From: Bacteroidales bacterium UBA3743
GTDB taxonomy: Bacteria > Bacteroidota > Bacteroidia > Bacteroidales > Paludibacteraceae
Direction: 5' to 3'
Length of the DNA: 64,000 nt
Assembly: GCA_002371265.1 (NCBI GenBank)
Contig: DFGT01000037.1
Span: forward strand, 1-64,000
Of this stretch, positions 42,731 to 50,477 are shown one piece after another. The notes beneath the pieces were generated by a model that saw nothing but the letters and a program-made list of their open reading frames with translations, was not told the origin of the DNA and did no database searches. The translations under genes and the position numbers were made by a program. Each line of letters begins with the position of its first letter. Positions within the stretch are counted from its first letter, which is position 1.

Positions 42731-45508
42731 TCACACCTCTTGCTTCGCCGTCATCACTTGGTCCATCTTCACATCCCACTTGTCTGCAGGAACCTTGCTG
42801 AGCAACTGACAATCAAAACAAATACCTATCTTAAATGCTTTTATCTCCTTCAAGATTCTGTCGTAGTATCCTTTGCCTCTGCCCACTCGTCCTTTGTCTT
42901 TGTCGAAACAGACTCCTGGCACCACAACAAGATCTATGCTGCCGTAGTCGTAATAATTCCCTCCCGTCGGCTCCTGGATATTATATTCTCCCGTCTTCAA
43001 ATCTCCCTTATACTCACGGATATGCCATTTCTCACCATCGATTACCGGGAGAAGAATTTTCTTTTTCGACGCATATTTTTCAATCAGTTCATGCGTGCAG
43101 ACCTCATCTGGCAACGAATGGAAAAGAAGAATCGTTTTCGCGCTCTTAAACTGCTGCGTGTTCTCAAGTTTCATCATCACATCCTCACTCTCTTTCTTCT
43201 TCTCCTCTTCCGTCATGTTCTTTATACGCGTCTTAACCAACTTTCTCAACTCTGCCTTGGTAGGCAATTCATATCTTGTGAGAGACTCCGTCTCTTTCTT
43301 TATACTCTGATTAATGACTCTTCCTTCAGCTTTTGATATTTCACTGATCTTTGTTCCCACTTCCATGAATTTTTTCGCCAGTTCCTTCACCCGCTCCTTG
43401 TTATTGTCGTCAGCAGATGCACTTAATATTTCATTCTTCAGAGACTCCTGCTGATTTTTATACCACTCCATTTTTATCAACGTGATCCTATTGCGCAGAT
43501 TATTGAATAGTTCACGGTCTCGCTTGTCCTTACAAAACTGGCGAGCCTCATCCGTCATCTCCGCCTCAAGAGACATGTCGTCTGCCAATATGCTGTTTAT
43601 CGCATCGTTGACAGTCCTATCAGCATGATTCTGGAAATACTTCACAATGTCTGCGTTCTTGTTTGATTCAAGCTGTTTTCTTGCTTCTTCTAGCATCAGC
43701 TTAAATGTAGGGTTAGACATTTCAAACTCATCCTTGCCAAAATCATAAGCAACCGCATTGACCACATTTAGCACCTCGGATGTCTTCTTGTCTTTATCCT
43801 CTACTATTATGACATCTTTATTTCCATAATTGACAATCAAGCACATAAGTTCACGCTCATAGACATACTGCTTATTGATCGTTGCCAGGTACTTTTCTGA
43901 AAATTTGTCTACAATGTCGTTTACTCCCTGCTGTGGCTGCGACGTGGTGCCTGGATGATTATCGAAATAATCTTCCGGAATGTAATGCTCGTCAGGATAC
44001 TGCGGTTGGTTTTGAGGCTGATTCGTTTGTTGCCCACCAATCGGTTGATTTACATGAGTTTGCCCCTGATTATGATTGTTCTGAGATTGATTATTATATC
44101 CACTGCCAGACGGTGCGACAATAGGCGTCTCACGGAATGTCTGACCTCTGAGTCTTTCTTTCTCCTTCTGTGCGGCGGCATCTCTGCGTATCTTCCCCAC
44201 ATACTCCATGATGATGCTCTGCTCAGTATGGAAAAGCGGAGCGATCTCCTTGGAATAGACATCCCGTTTGATCGGATCTTCAATCACGGATATGGTTTCT
44301 GCCATATCTTTGATTGCCGCCGCCTTCTTCACTGGGTCGGTTCCACTCTCACGGAGTAGCACATTCGATTTGAACAGAATATAATCCTGCTCATTCTCCT
44401 CCAGATACTTCTGCACCACATCCGCATTGTTGTGTTGCGCGAATGAGTCGGGATCTTCCTCAGGCGGAAGTGTGACGACGCGGACATTCAGCCCCTCCGC
44501 CAAAAACAGTTTTCCGTTTTTGATTGCGGCATGCTGGCCTGCAGAGTCGCCATCATAAAGCATCGTGACATATTTCTCATCCGCCAACGTATTGCCCACT
44601 GATGGCAACACTCGTTTGAGCAGACGAATCTGTCCGGTTGTAAGTGCCGTGCCACATGGCGCGACTATATTCTCCACACCTGCCTGATGCATCGAAATCA
44701 CGTCGGCATATCCCTCCACCACATAGCATTTCTGCTTCTTGATGATGGCCTGACGGGCATAGAAAATACCATATAGGTTCTCACTTTTATTATAGACTTC
44801 GCTCTCTGGCGGATTGAAGTATTTCGCTACATTTTTGTCGGCTTTCAGTGTGCGGGCTCCAAATCCCACCACCTTGCCGGAAATAGAGTGGATCGGAAAC
44901 ATCACTCTGCCGGCATACTTGTCGTAGGTGCGTGTGCCTGTGTTCACCGTCGCGCCCAACGCCACAAGATGCTCCAACTTGATTCCCTGGCTTAGAGCGG
45001 CATTCGTGTATGCCTGATAATCTGCAGGCGAATAGCCAAGATGGAACTTCTTTATTATATCTTCGCGTAGACCTCTATGGACGAAATATTGGTAGCCGAC
45101 GCTACGTCCTTCCTGGGTCTCACGCATTGTTTTCTCAAAATAATCCTGAAGCCACTGGTTGGCGTCCAACATTTTGTCGCGAAGTGTCTGCTGCTCTTTC
45201 TCCTCTGGAGTAAGCTCTTTCTCCACGACTGTGATTCCAAACTTTTTAGCCAGGAAACGGAGTGCGTCGAGGTAGGAAAGATTCTCCATCTTCATGATGA
45301 AGGATATGCTGTCGCCTCCTCCACCACAGCCGAAACACTTGCAGATATTTTTAGAAGGAGTGACAATAAACGAAGGCGTCTTCTCATTGTGGAACGGACA
45401 CAACCCCTTGTATGAGGTGCCCGCACGACGAAGAGTGACATAGTCACCGACTACGTCAACAATGTTTGCCGCCTCCTTGATTCTTTGAATCGTGATATTG
45501 TCAATCAT
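42731..45508 (-). CDS. dnaG: DNA primase fused to a 5-formyltetrahydrofolate cyclo-ligase domain
   Basis: One uninterrupted frame of 925 residues. The N-terminal part is DnaG: CHC2 zinc finger CPFHNEKTPSF...CFGCGGGGD (about 37-66), the RNA-polymerase core (SEVYNKSENLYGI, YVVEGYADVISMHQAGVEN with EGYAD near 269, LYDGDSAGQHAA with DGD near 318), a Gln/Asn/Pro-rich linker (about 470-520) and a helical DnaB-binding region (to about 735). Residues about 745-925 form a complete MTHFS-like domain: LPTKAELRKLVKTRIKNM, ILLFHSLPDEVCT, LLPVIDGEKWHIREY and GVCFDKDKGRVGRGKGYYDRIL, the last being the ATP/substrate loop. MTHFS converts 5-formyl-THF to 5,10-methenyl-THF. Both halves seem intact. This fusion is not one I know. 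Fourth gene of an overlapping operon. Confidence 0.93.
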   Translation of the reverse strand: MIDNITIQRIKEAANIVDVVGDYVTLRRAGTSYKGLCPFHNEKTPSFIVTPSKNICKCFGCGGGGDSISFIMKMENLSYLDALRFLAKKFGITVVEKELTPEEKEQQTLRDKMLDANQWLQDYFEKTMRETQEGRSVGYQYFVHRGLREDIIKKFHLGYSPADYQAYTNAALSQGIKLEHLVALGATVNTGTRTYDKYAGRVMFPIHSISGKVVGFGARTLKADKNVAKYFNPPESEVYNKSENLYGIFYARQAIIKKQKCYVVEGYADVISMHQAGVENIVAPCGTALTTGQIRLLKRVLPSVGNTLADEKYVTMLYDGDSAGQHAAIKNGKLFLAEGLNVRVVTLPPEEDPDSFAQHNNADVVQKYLEENEQDYILFKSNVLLRESGTDPVKKAAAIKDMAETISVIEDPIKRDVYSKEIAPLFHTEQSIIMEYVGKIRRDAAAQKEKERLRGQTFRETPIVAPSGSGYNNQSQNNHNQGQTHVNQPIGGQQTNQPQNQPQYPDEHYIPEDYFDNHPGTTSQPQQGVNDIVDKFSEKYLATINKQYVYERELMCLIVNYGNKDVIIVEDKDKKTSEVLNVVNAVAYDFGKDEFEMSNPTFKLMLEEARKQLESNKNADIVKYFQNHADRTVNDAINSILADDMSLEAEMTDEARQFCKDKRDRELFNNLRNRITLIKMEWYKNQQESLKNEILSASADDNNKERVKELAKKFMEVGTKISEISKAEGRVINQSIKKETESLTRYELPTKAELRKLVKTRIKNMTEEEKKKESEDVMMKLENTQQFKSAKTILLFHSLPDEVCTHELIEKYASKKKILLPVIDGEKWHIREYKGDLKTGEYNIQEPTGGNYYDYGSIDLVVVPGVCFDKDKGRVGRGKGYYDRILKEIKAFKIGICFDCQLLSKVPADKWDVKMDQVMTAKQEV

Positions 45509-46271
45509 CGAAAATATCCTTTGTATATGTTTTGTTCTGCTCGTTGTAGACGCCGAGTAAATCAGACACCATGCCCACCACCGCTATGCTCACCTTCACA
45601 TTGCTGTCGCACTTCTCCATAATCGAAGCTGAACACTCTCGGATGGTTTTGCCCGTTGTGATCACATCATCTACCACAAGTATATGTTTGCCACAAAAAT
45701 CCTTCACTTTATCCGTTGCCAGATACTTATTGGCTGTGGAACTTTTGTGTCGCTTTGCATCAATACTGTTGCTCACCACCGTACCTTCGTTGACGAGAAG
45801 GTCCGTCCTGACTGGTATTCCCGTCTCCATCTCTATGCCGGCAGCAAGCAGCTCGCTCTGGTTGTATCCTCGCATCTCATATCGCTTGGATGTGATCGGC
45901 ACCGGCACAACGCAATCGAACTCCCTCGCGTCGACTCGGGCATTTATCATCCTTCCCATCATACGCCCTGCCTCTATGCCATATCTGCGTACGCCTGAAT
46001 TCTTGATGTTGAGCACAAAACGTGACTCAATATTAGATTTGCGATACGAAAGCAGCGGCATGAAATAGCTGAGCTGGACCTGCGTCATCTCACGTGCCAA
46101 CGGTGTGAGATCAACGTCGAGCGGAATGAAATCCAAACTATATCTGCACTCTTCACATAATGTTTCCCCTTCCGTCTCCACAACAGCCCCACACGCTCCA
46201 CATGTGTGCGGATATAATGAACTGACAACCGAGTATTTTATTTTCTTGAAGATTCTAGATAATCTTTCCAT
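45501..46271 (-). CDS. comF: ComF family phosphoribosyltransferase-like protein
   Basis: 256 residues. An N-terminal zinc ribbon CGACGAVVETEGETLCEECR (about 23-42) is followed by the PRTase fold, with ILVVDDVITTGKTIRECSASI (about 200-220) as the PRPP loop and CVVPVPITSKRYEMRGYNQSELLA near 122. ComF in Gram-positive and some Gram-negative bacteria is needed for DNA uptake; its reaction is unknown. It overlaps dnaG by 8 nt and the lolD-like gene by 17 nt, which suggests strong translational coupling. Confidence 0.9.
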   Translation of the reverse strand: MERLSRIFKKIKYSVVSSLYPHTCGACGAVVETEGETLCEECRYSLDFIPLDVDLTPLAREMTQVQLSYFMPLLSYRKSNIESRFVLNIKNSGVRRYGIEAGRMMGRMINARVDAREFDCVVPVPITSKRYEMRGYNQSELLAAGIEMETGIPVRTDLLVNEGTVVSNSIDAKRHKSSTANKYLATDKVKDFCGKHILVVDDVITTGKTIRECSASIMEKCDSNVKVSIAVVGMVSDLLGVYNEQNKTYTKDIFDD

Positions 46272-46938
46272 CCTTCATCTCAATTACCCTGTCAGACTGT
46301 TTTGCAAGAGTCATATCATGAGTGACGATAATCACCGTCAGTCCGAACTCTTCACGGAGATCAAGAAATAGTTTCTGCAACTCATCTCTGTTCTGGCTGT
46401 CGAGGCTTCCTGTTGGCTCGTCGGCAAACAGAATCTGCGGTTTGTTGATCAACGCTCTCGCCACCGCCACCCTCTGCTTCTCGCCTCCCGAAAGTTCATT
46501 GGGATGGTGCGACGCTCTTTCCGCAAGACCAAGACGAGTGAGCAATTTCGTCGCCTCTTCTTTGCTCTCCGCCTCATCACGGCCTGCAATTAGAGCAGGA
46601 ATCATCACATTCTCAAGAGCCGTGAATTCAGGAAGAAGCTGGTGAAACTGGAACACGAATCCCAGATCGTCGTTGCGAAGCTTGCACACCTCTTCATGGG
46701 AAAGACGTGAAGTGTCTCTGCCAAGTATGGTGACCTCTCCCGAATCCGCAGACGCAAGAGTGCTGACAATCTGCAGAAGAGTCGTCTTGCCGGCACCGCT
46801 TGGCCCGACTATAGATACAAATTCGTAACGGCGGATGTCGAAAGAGACATCGTTAAGCACACGAAGGTTGTTGAAACTTTTGCATACTCCCTTAGCGGAA
46901 AGAACTATTTCTTGGTTCATATTCGTTGGTTCACTCAT
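46255..46938 (-). CDS. lolD: ABC transporter ATP-binding protein, LolD/MacB type
   Basis: 227 residues, an ATPase of the MacB/LolD group. Walker A GPSGAGKTTL (about 39-48), Q-loop FVFQFHQLLPEFTALENV, signature LSGGEKQRVAVARAL (about 137-151), Walker B ILFADEPTGSLD, H-loop VTHDM. In the Lol system it powers release of lipoproteins from the inner membrane to LolA. No LolC/E permease is found in this window, so the partner is encoded elsewhere, and a MacB-like or FtsE-like role is possible. Start overlaps the cdaA stop as TAATG. Confidence 0.85.
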   Translation of the reverse strand: MSEPTNMNQEIVLSAKGVCKSFNNLRVLNDVSFDIRRYEFVSIVGPSGAGKTTLLQIVSTLASADSGEVTILGRDTSRLSHEEVCKLRNDDLGFVFQFHQLLPEFTALENVMIPALIAGRDEAESKEEATKLLTRLGLAERASHHPNELSGGEKQRVAVARALINKPQILFADEPTGSLDSQNRDELQKLFLDLREEFGLTVIIVTHDMTLAKQSDRVIEMKDGKII

Positions 46939-47702
46939 TACGCCTTCGTTTTAGACAAAATAGATTCAAGTTCCTTGGTTGAAATATCGTGGATGATTGT
47001 GCCATTCTCCGCATACGAGATTTTTCCCGTCTCCTCCGACACTATAATAGCCTGTACATCAAGGCGTTCACTCACTCCAAGAGCAGCACGGTGACGCAGC
47101 CCGAACGATTTTGGCACATTCATGTTGTGCGACAACGGAAGGATGCAACCAGCAGCCTTTATCACCTTGTTTCCGATGATCATCGCACCGTCGTGCAGAG
47201 GAGAATTTTTGAAGAAAATATTCTCGATGAGACGCGAATTGATCTTGGCTGTTATCTCATCACCTGTGACGATGATGCTCTGCAGGCTCATCTCATTCTC
47301 TATCACAATCAAAGCTCCGACCTTCTCGCGAGACATGTTTTTGCAGGCAATCACGATCTGCATGATATCGCTCTCCTCCATTGTCTGCACACGTTGCGTG
47401 TTGAGCAGACGAGAAAGGAAATTATTGCCGGAACCGATTCCCGTGAGGAAGTTTCGTATCTCATCCTGGAAAAGCACGATCAAGGCAATCGCTCCCACGT
47501 TGACAATCTGGTTGAGCACACCGCCTATCAGCTTCATCTGCAATAAAGAGGTCACGATCATCCATGCCACGATCACCACCAGCACTCCTATGAAAAGGCG
47601 GAATGCGGATGTGTCTTTAAGCATTTTATACAGCTTGTATAAGATGATGCCTCCAAGCAAGATGTCTAAAAAATCCACAAACTGGAAAAAGGATGATCCC
47701 AT
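46938..47702 (-). CDS. cdaA: Diadenylate cyclase CdaA/DacA
   Basis: Makes the second messenger c-di-AMP from two ATP. About 254 residues from the start at 47702 (MGSSFFQFVDFLDILLGG). The frame extends 27 nt further, but a -7 box TATTTTTG at 47748-47741 (minus strand) supports the shorter start. Three membrane helices (about 8-85) precede the DisA_N catalytic domain with the motifs LHDGAMII (DGA) and LRHRAALG (RHR), plus GALIVIENE. In Gram-positives CdaA is tied to potassium, cell wall and osmotic control. Here it heads the operon with lolD, comF and dnaG. A heptad repeat overlaps its probable -33 region. Confidence 0.93.
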   Translation of the reverse strand: MGSSFFQFVDFLDILLGGIILYKLYKMLKDTSAFRLFIGVLVVIVAWMIVTSLLQMKLIGGVLNQIVNVGAIALIVLFQDEIRNFLTGIGSGNNFLSRLLNTQRVQTMEESDIMQIVIACKNMSREKVGALIVIENEMSLQSIIVTGDEITAKINSRLIENIFFKNSPLHDGAMIIGNKVIKAAGCILPLSHNMNVPKSFGLRHRAALGVSERLDVQAIIVSEETGKISYAENGTIIHDISTKELESILSKTKA

Positions 47703-47740
47703 ATATTCTTCTTTGTTTTGCTGTTGCAATATAAAATCAA

Positions 47741-47786
47741 CAAAAATAAGAAAAAAATGCTAAATGCTAAATGCTGAATGCTAAAT
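47741..47786 (-). promoter_or_regulatory. cdaA promoter region with AAATGCT heptads
   Basis: -7 box TATTTTTG on the minus strand (47748-47741). The place where a -33 would sit (about 47767-47771) falls inside about four AAATGCT units (47756-47786; one is GAATGCT). No independent TTTG is seen. Confidence 0.5.
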
Positions 47787-47834
47787 TAAATTTGAAATAG
47801 GTTGATATTGTCCCTAACGTCTTCCCAGATAGAA

Positions 47835-48074
47835 TTGAAGGCGAGCACGCATAGAATAAGCACAGAGAATGGGAGTTTTAAGAGAAAGTCTTCGACTTTT
47901 TTAGAGAGAAAGAGACGGAAAATCAGAACCTATTGTATTGCCTTTCAGGCAAAATTTATGTCATCGTCGCACCATCCCAAGACGTTGTCACGGGTTACTC
48001 TCGCTTTGCTCGGTAGCGTCTTTCAGACGATTCTCCAAAACAGCGGACAGGTTTGAAACCTGCCCCTACGACCA
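47835..48074 (+). repeat. Mosaic repeat element, variant with GGACAGG hairpin
   Basis: Order: GAAGGCGAGCAC, GCACAGAGAATGG, TTGCCTTTCAGGCAA, GACG-TT-GTCACGGGTTAC, TCTCGCTTTGCTCGGTAGCG, GTC-TTTCA-GACGATTC, and GGACAGGTTTGAAACCTG. This is a fuller version of the copy at 61311 joined to the GGCAGG hairpin seen at 32.8 kb. Confidence 0.8.
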
Positions 48075-48133
48075 TGGAATTTATTGACTATTTTGAAAAT
48101 GTCTATTTTATTTTGATTTATGATACCATGAGC

Positions 48134-48272
48134 CGAGGATTGTTAAGGGCGGAACGCCCTAACCCCTCCCTCGTGCGAGCCGAAGGCGAGCACATATAAA
48201 AAACACATCGGTAGCGTATTTCAGACGATTCTCTCAAACAACGGGCAGGTTTGAAACCTGCCCCTACAACCA
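48134..48272 (+). repeat. Mosaic repeat element, short variant
   Basis: GAGGATTGTTAAGGGCG-GAA-CGCCC, AACCCCTCCC, GTGCGAGCC-GAA-GGCGAGCAC, ATATAAAAAACAC, GGTAGCG, TTTCAGACGATTC and GGGCAGGTTTGAAACCTGCC. The first hairpin uses G-C pairs where 60.7 and 61.3 kb use A-T, which supports a structured RNA or DNA. Confidence 0.8.
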
Positions 48273-48352
48273 CCTCCGTATGGCAAAATGCTGTTTTCTG
48301 TTTCTACAACTAAAAATGAAGTATCAATTGCCAAACAAGAACATAAATACAT

Positions 48353-48360
48353 TATATTTG
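48353..48360 (+). promoter_or_regulatory. -7 box of the gene at 48385
   Basis: TATATTTG then C, 24 bp before the ATG; ATTG lies 22 bp upstream as a weak -33. Confidence 0.45.
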
Positions 48361-48384
48361 CAATCTGAAACTTGCAAATAAAAC

Positions 48385-49203
48385 ATGGAGAATATAAAAA
48401 GAATAATTCTAACGTTGGTGGTCGTGATGTGCGGTTTGTTCACATCTATGGCTAAAGATCCTCGTTCATCATATTCAAAACATTCGGCTCTACCGAAAGA
48501 AAAGACGGGCTTCCGACTCTACGGTGACTTCATGCTCACTGCCGATCTTGCCGACACCACAGGTGAGAAGAAACCTGCGTTCGGATTGTTCGCTACTCCA
48601 GGAGCACAGATCACAAACTATTTCTTCGTGGGAGGAAAAGTGGGAGCTATGTATATGCTCAACGACTTTTTCGCATTTCCTGCCGCAGTCAACGTACGAT
48701 GGACTTTCGGCAGAAAAAACATCCTCACCATAGCCCAGTCTGGCGGTGTGGCTTACTGTGAAGACAAACTATATCCCTACGTCGACTTCTATTTCGGAGG
48801 CAGAATTCCTCTGCGTGAAGGCAAATGTCTTGTTTGTGCTTTAGGCTATGCCATCTATCCACAATATAATATGCAGAAAGTGGGAGAAGACGAGACGGAA
48901 ACTGTCATGCAGGATGGAATAGAGGTGGAATATGTCACAAACGAATCTCCAAGAGAGAGAAAAATCTCTTCATGGGTATCCCCTCAACTCACTATCGCTT
49001 ATCCGTTCCGTTTCGAGAAGAAAAACAGAATCCGCTATAGAGTGCGTCACTCAAAGCCAAAGGTTGAGACACAGGGCGAGTGTAAGCCAAAATCGGTAAA
49101 ATCAAAGGATAACGAGAAGTCTAAATCAAAATCTTACGAAAAGATTGAGGACGGCAAAAGAGCAAGACCTGAAAAGACGGATGTGGAGAGATGGAATCCG
49201 TAA
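48385..49203 (+). CDS. Predicted outer-membrane beta-barrel protein
   Basis: 272 residues. Signal peptide (to about 23, FTSMA/KD). The middle (40-200) has alternating hydrophobic strands with aromatic ends (FRLYGDFMLTADLAD, FFVGGKVGAMYMLND, AAVNVRWTFG, VDFYFGGRIPL, VCALGYAIYPQYNM, SPQLTIAYPFRF), the pattern of a small porin-like barrel. The C-terminal 55 residues are Lys/Glu/Ser-rich (KPKSVKSKDNEKSKSKSYEK) and probably soluble. I recognise no family. It begins the block of plus-strand genes. Confidence 0.65.
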   Translation: MENIKRIILTLVVVMCGLFTSMAKDPRSSYSKHSALPKEKTGFRLYGDFMLTADLADTTGEKKPAFGLFATPGAQITNYFFVGGKVGAMYMLNDFFAFPAAVNVRWTFGRKNILTIAQSGGVAYCEDKLYPYVDFYFGGRIPLREGKCLVCALGYAIYPQYNMQKVGEDETETVMQDGIEVEYVTNESPRERKISSWVSPQLTIAYPFRFEKKNRIRYRVRHSKPKVETQGECKPKSVKSKDNEKSKSKSYEKIEDGKRARPEKTDVERWNP

Positions 49204-49204
49204 G

Positions 49205-49267
49205 ATGGTGGATGATGGACGGTGGATGATTGATGATGGATGGTGAATGATTGACGGTGGATGATGG
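49205..49267 (+). repeat. GATGGTGGACGG-type simple repeat
   Basis: Irregular repeats of GGTGGATGATGG, GACGGTGGATGAT and similar words directly after the barrel-like gene. The same sequence type returns at 50247-50324 on the other side of the leucine-rich-repeat gene. Confidence 0.75.
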
Positions 49268-49315
49268 CTTATAGCGGTAGACGGAATTGAATCCTTCGGA
49301 GCAGGTGTTGAGACT

Positions 49316-50164
49316 TTATTTCAACCATTTCACTGATTTGCAACCTTCAAATGCTAATTCTCCAACCTCCACGTTATTCTCGGAATTATCAATTACAATT
49401 TCAAGATTGCTACAATATCGAAAAGCCTCTTCTCCGATGCTGGTCACTCCCTCTGGAATATCTATGCTTGTCAAATTGCTACATACAGAAAAAGCAAATG
49501 CTCCGATGCTGGTCAAACTCTCAGGAATGTTTATGCTTGTCAAACTGCTGCACCTGTAAAAAGCAGATGCTCCGATGCTGGTCACACCCTCAGGAATCTT
49601 AATGCTGTTCAAACTGCTGCATCCATAAAAAGCCTTATATCCGATGCTGGTCAAACTCTCAGGAATGTTTATGCTGGTCAATCTGATGCACCAGCTAAAG
49701 GCCTCTTTTCCGATGCTCGTCACCCCCTTTGGAATGTTTATGCTTGTCAAACTGCTGCATCCTAAAAAAGCAGATGCTCCGATGCTGGTCACTCCATCTG
49801 GAATTTTAATGCTCGTCAAACTTCCACATCCTAAAAAAGCAGACGCTCCGATGCTGGTCAAACTCTCAGGAATGTTTATGCTGGTCAATCTGATGCACCA
49901 GCTAAAGGCCTCTTTTCCGATGCTCGTCACTTTATATATATCTAATCCTATCTGTATTTTCTCTGGGATTGTTATTTTTTCATCCAAATCAGATTCATAA
50001 CCTGTCACTTCCACTTCCGTATCTGATATTTTCCTAAACTTCAATTGTGTGGATGAGGCTAATTTCGCATCAAAAAAATTATCGAGAAGAAATTCATACC
50101 ATCCACTACTTACAGGTATAATCAAAACTATTGCCACTATTATCGCTATGATTTTCTTTTTCAT
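49316..50164 (-). CDS. BspA-type leucine-rich repeat protein (LRR_5)
   Basis: 282 residues. One N-terminal hydrophobic segment (KKKIIAIIVAIVLIIPVSS, 2-21), a signal peptide or anchor, then a linker domain (30-75) and about eight repeats of 23 residues of the Treponema LRR_5 type (LTSINIPESLTSIGASAFLGC). A block of repeats beginning EAFSWCIRLTSINIPESLTSIG occurs twice almost identically, showing recent internal duplication. The final segment EIVIDNSENNVEVGELAFEGC...VKWLK is shared with the protein at 53121. BspA proteins in oral and gut anaerobes bind fibronectin or help adhesion; no T9SS CTD here. Simple repeats bracket the gene. Confidence 0.88.
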   Translation of the reverse strand: MKKKIIAIIVAIVLIIPVSSGWYEFLLDNFFDAKLASSTQLKFRKISDTEVEVTGYESDLDEKITIPEKIQIGLDIYKVTSIGKEAFSWCIRLTSINIPESLTSIGASAFLGCGSLTSIKIPDGVTSIGASAFLGCSSLTSINIPKGVTSIGKEAFSWCIRLTSINIPESLTSIGYKAFYGCSSLNSIKIPEGVTSIGASAFYRCSSLTSINIPESLTSIGAFAFSVCSNLTSIDIPEGVTSIGEEAFRYCSNLEIVIDNSENNVEVGELAFEGCKSVKWLK

Positions 50165-50246
50165 CTCTCGTAGGTTTCGTCATTTTTTTATTATCGGATA
50201 CAAAATTATTAAATTATTCTAATATGGGGAAATGTGAGACGATAAA

Positions 50247-50324
50247 CGGTGGACGGTGGATGATGGACGGTGGATGATGGACGGTGGATGATGGATGGTG
50301 GACGGTGGATGGTGGACGGTGGCG
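50247..50324 (+). repeat. GGTGGACGGTGGATGATGGA-type simple repeat
   Basis: About 78 bp of GGTGGACGGTGGATGATGGA-like units, close to perfect, between the leucine-rich-repeat gene and the PurF-like gene. The rest of the 313-bp gap (50165-50477) is AT-rich with only a -7 box. Confidence 0.85.
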
Positions 50325-50443
50325 GGAATTATTACGATATAAAGACGGAGGTTGATAATTTGTCGTTCAAACAGTTAGAAACGTAAAAGCACCGTCTGCT
50401 TCAAAAAAATGATGCTTGACGGCATCTTTTTAATTTTTATCAC

Positions 50444-50451
50444 TAAATTTG
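50444..50451 (+). promoter_or_regulatory. -7 box of the PurF-like gene
   Basis: TAAATTTG then C, 26 bp before the ATG at 50478. Because it lies inside the 5' extension of the longer frame, it argues for the later start. Confidence 0.5.
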
Positions 50452-50477
50452 CACGCAGTTTCATCAAGACAATACAA

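Noticed and set aside
43250..43310. A frameshift or missing stop that falsely joins dnaG and MTHFS
   Set aside because: The linker is open and has normal codon usage, with charged helical content continuing from the DnaB-binding region; I keep it as one gene but cannot exclude an error without reads.
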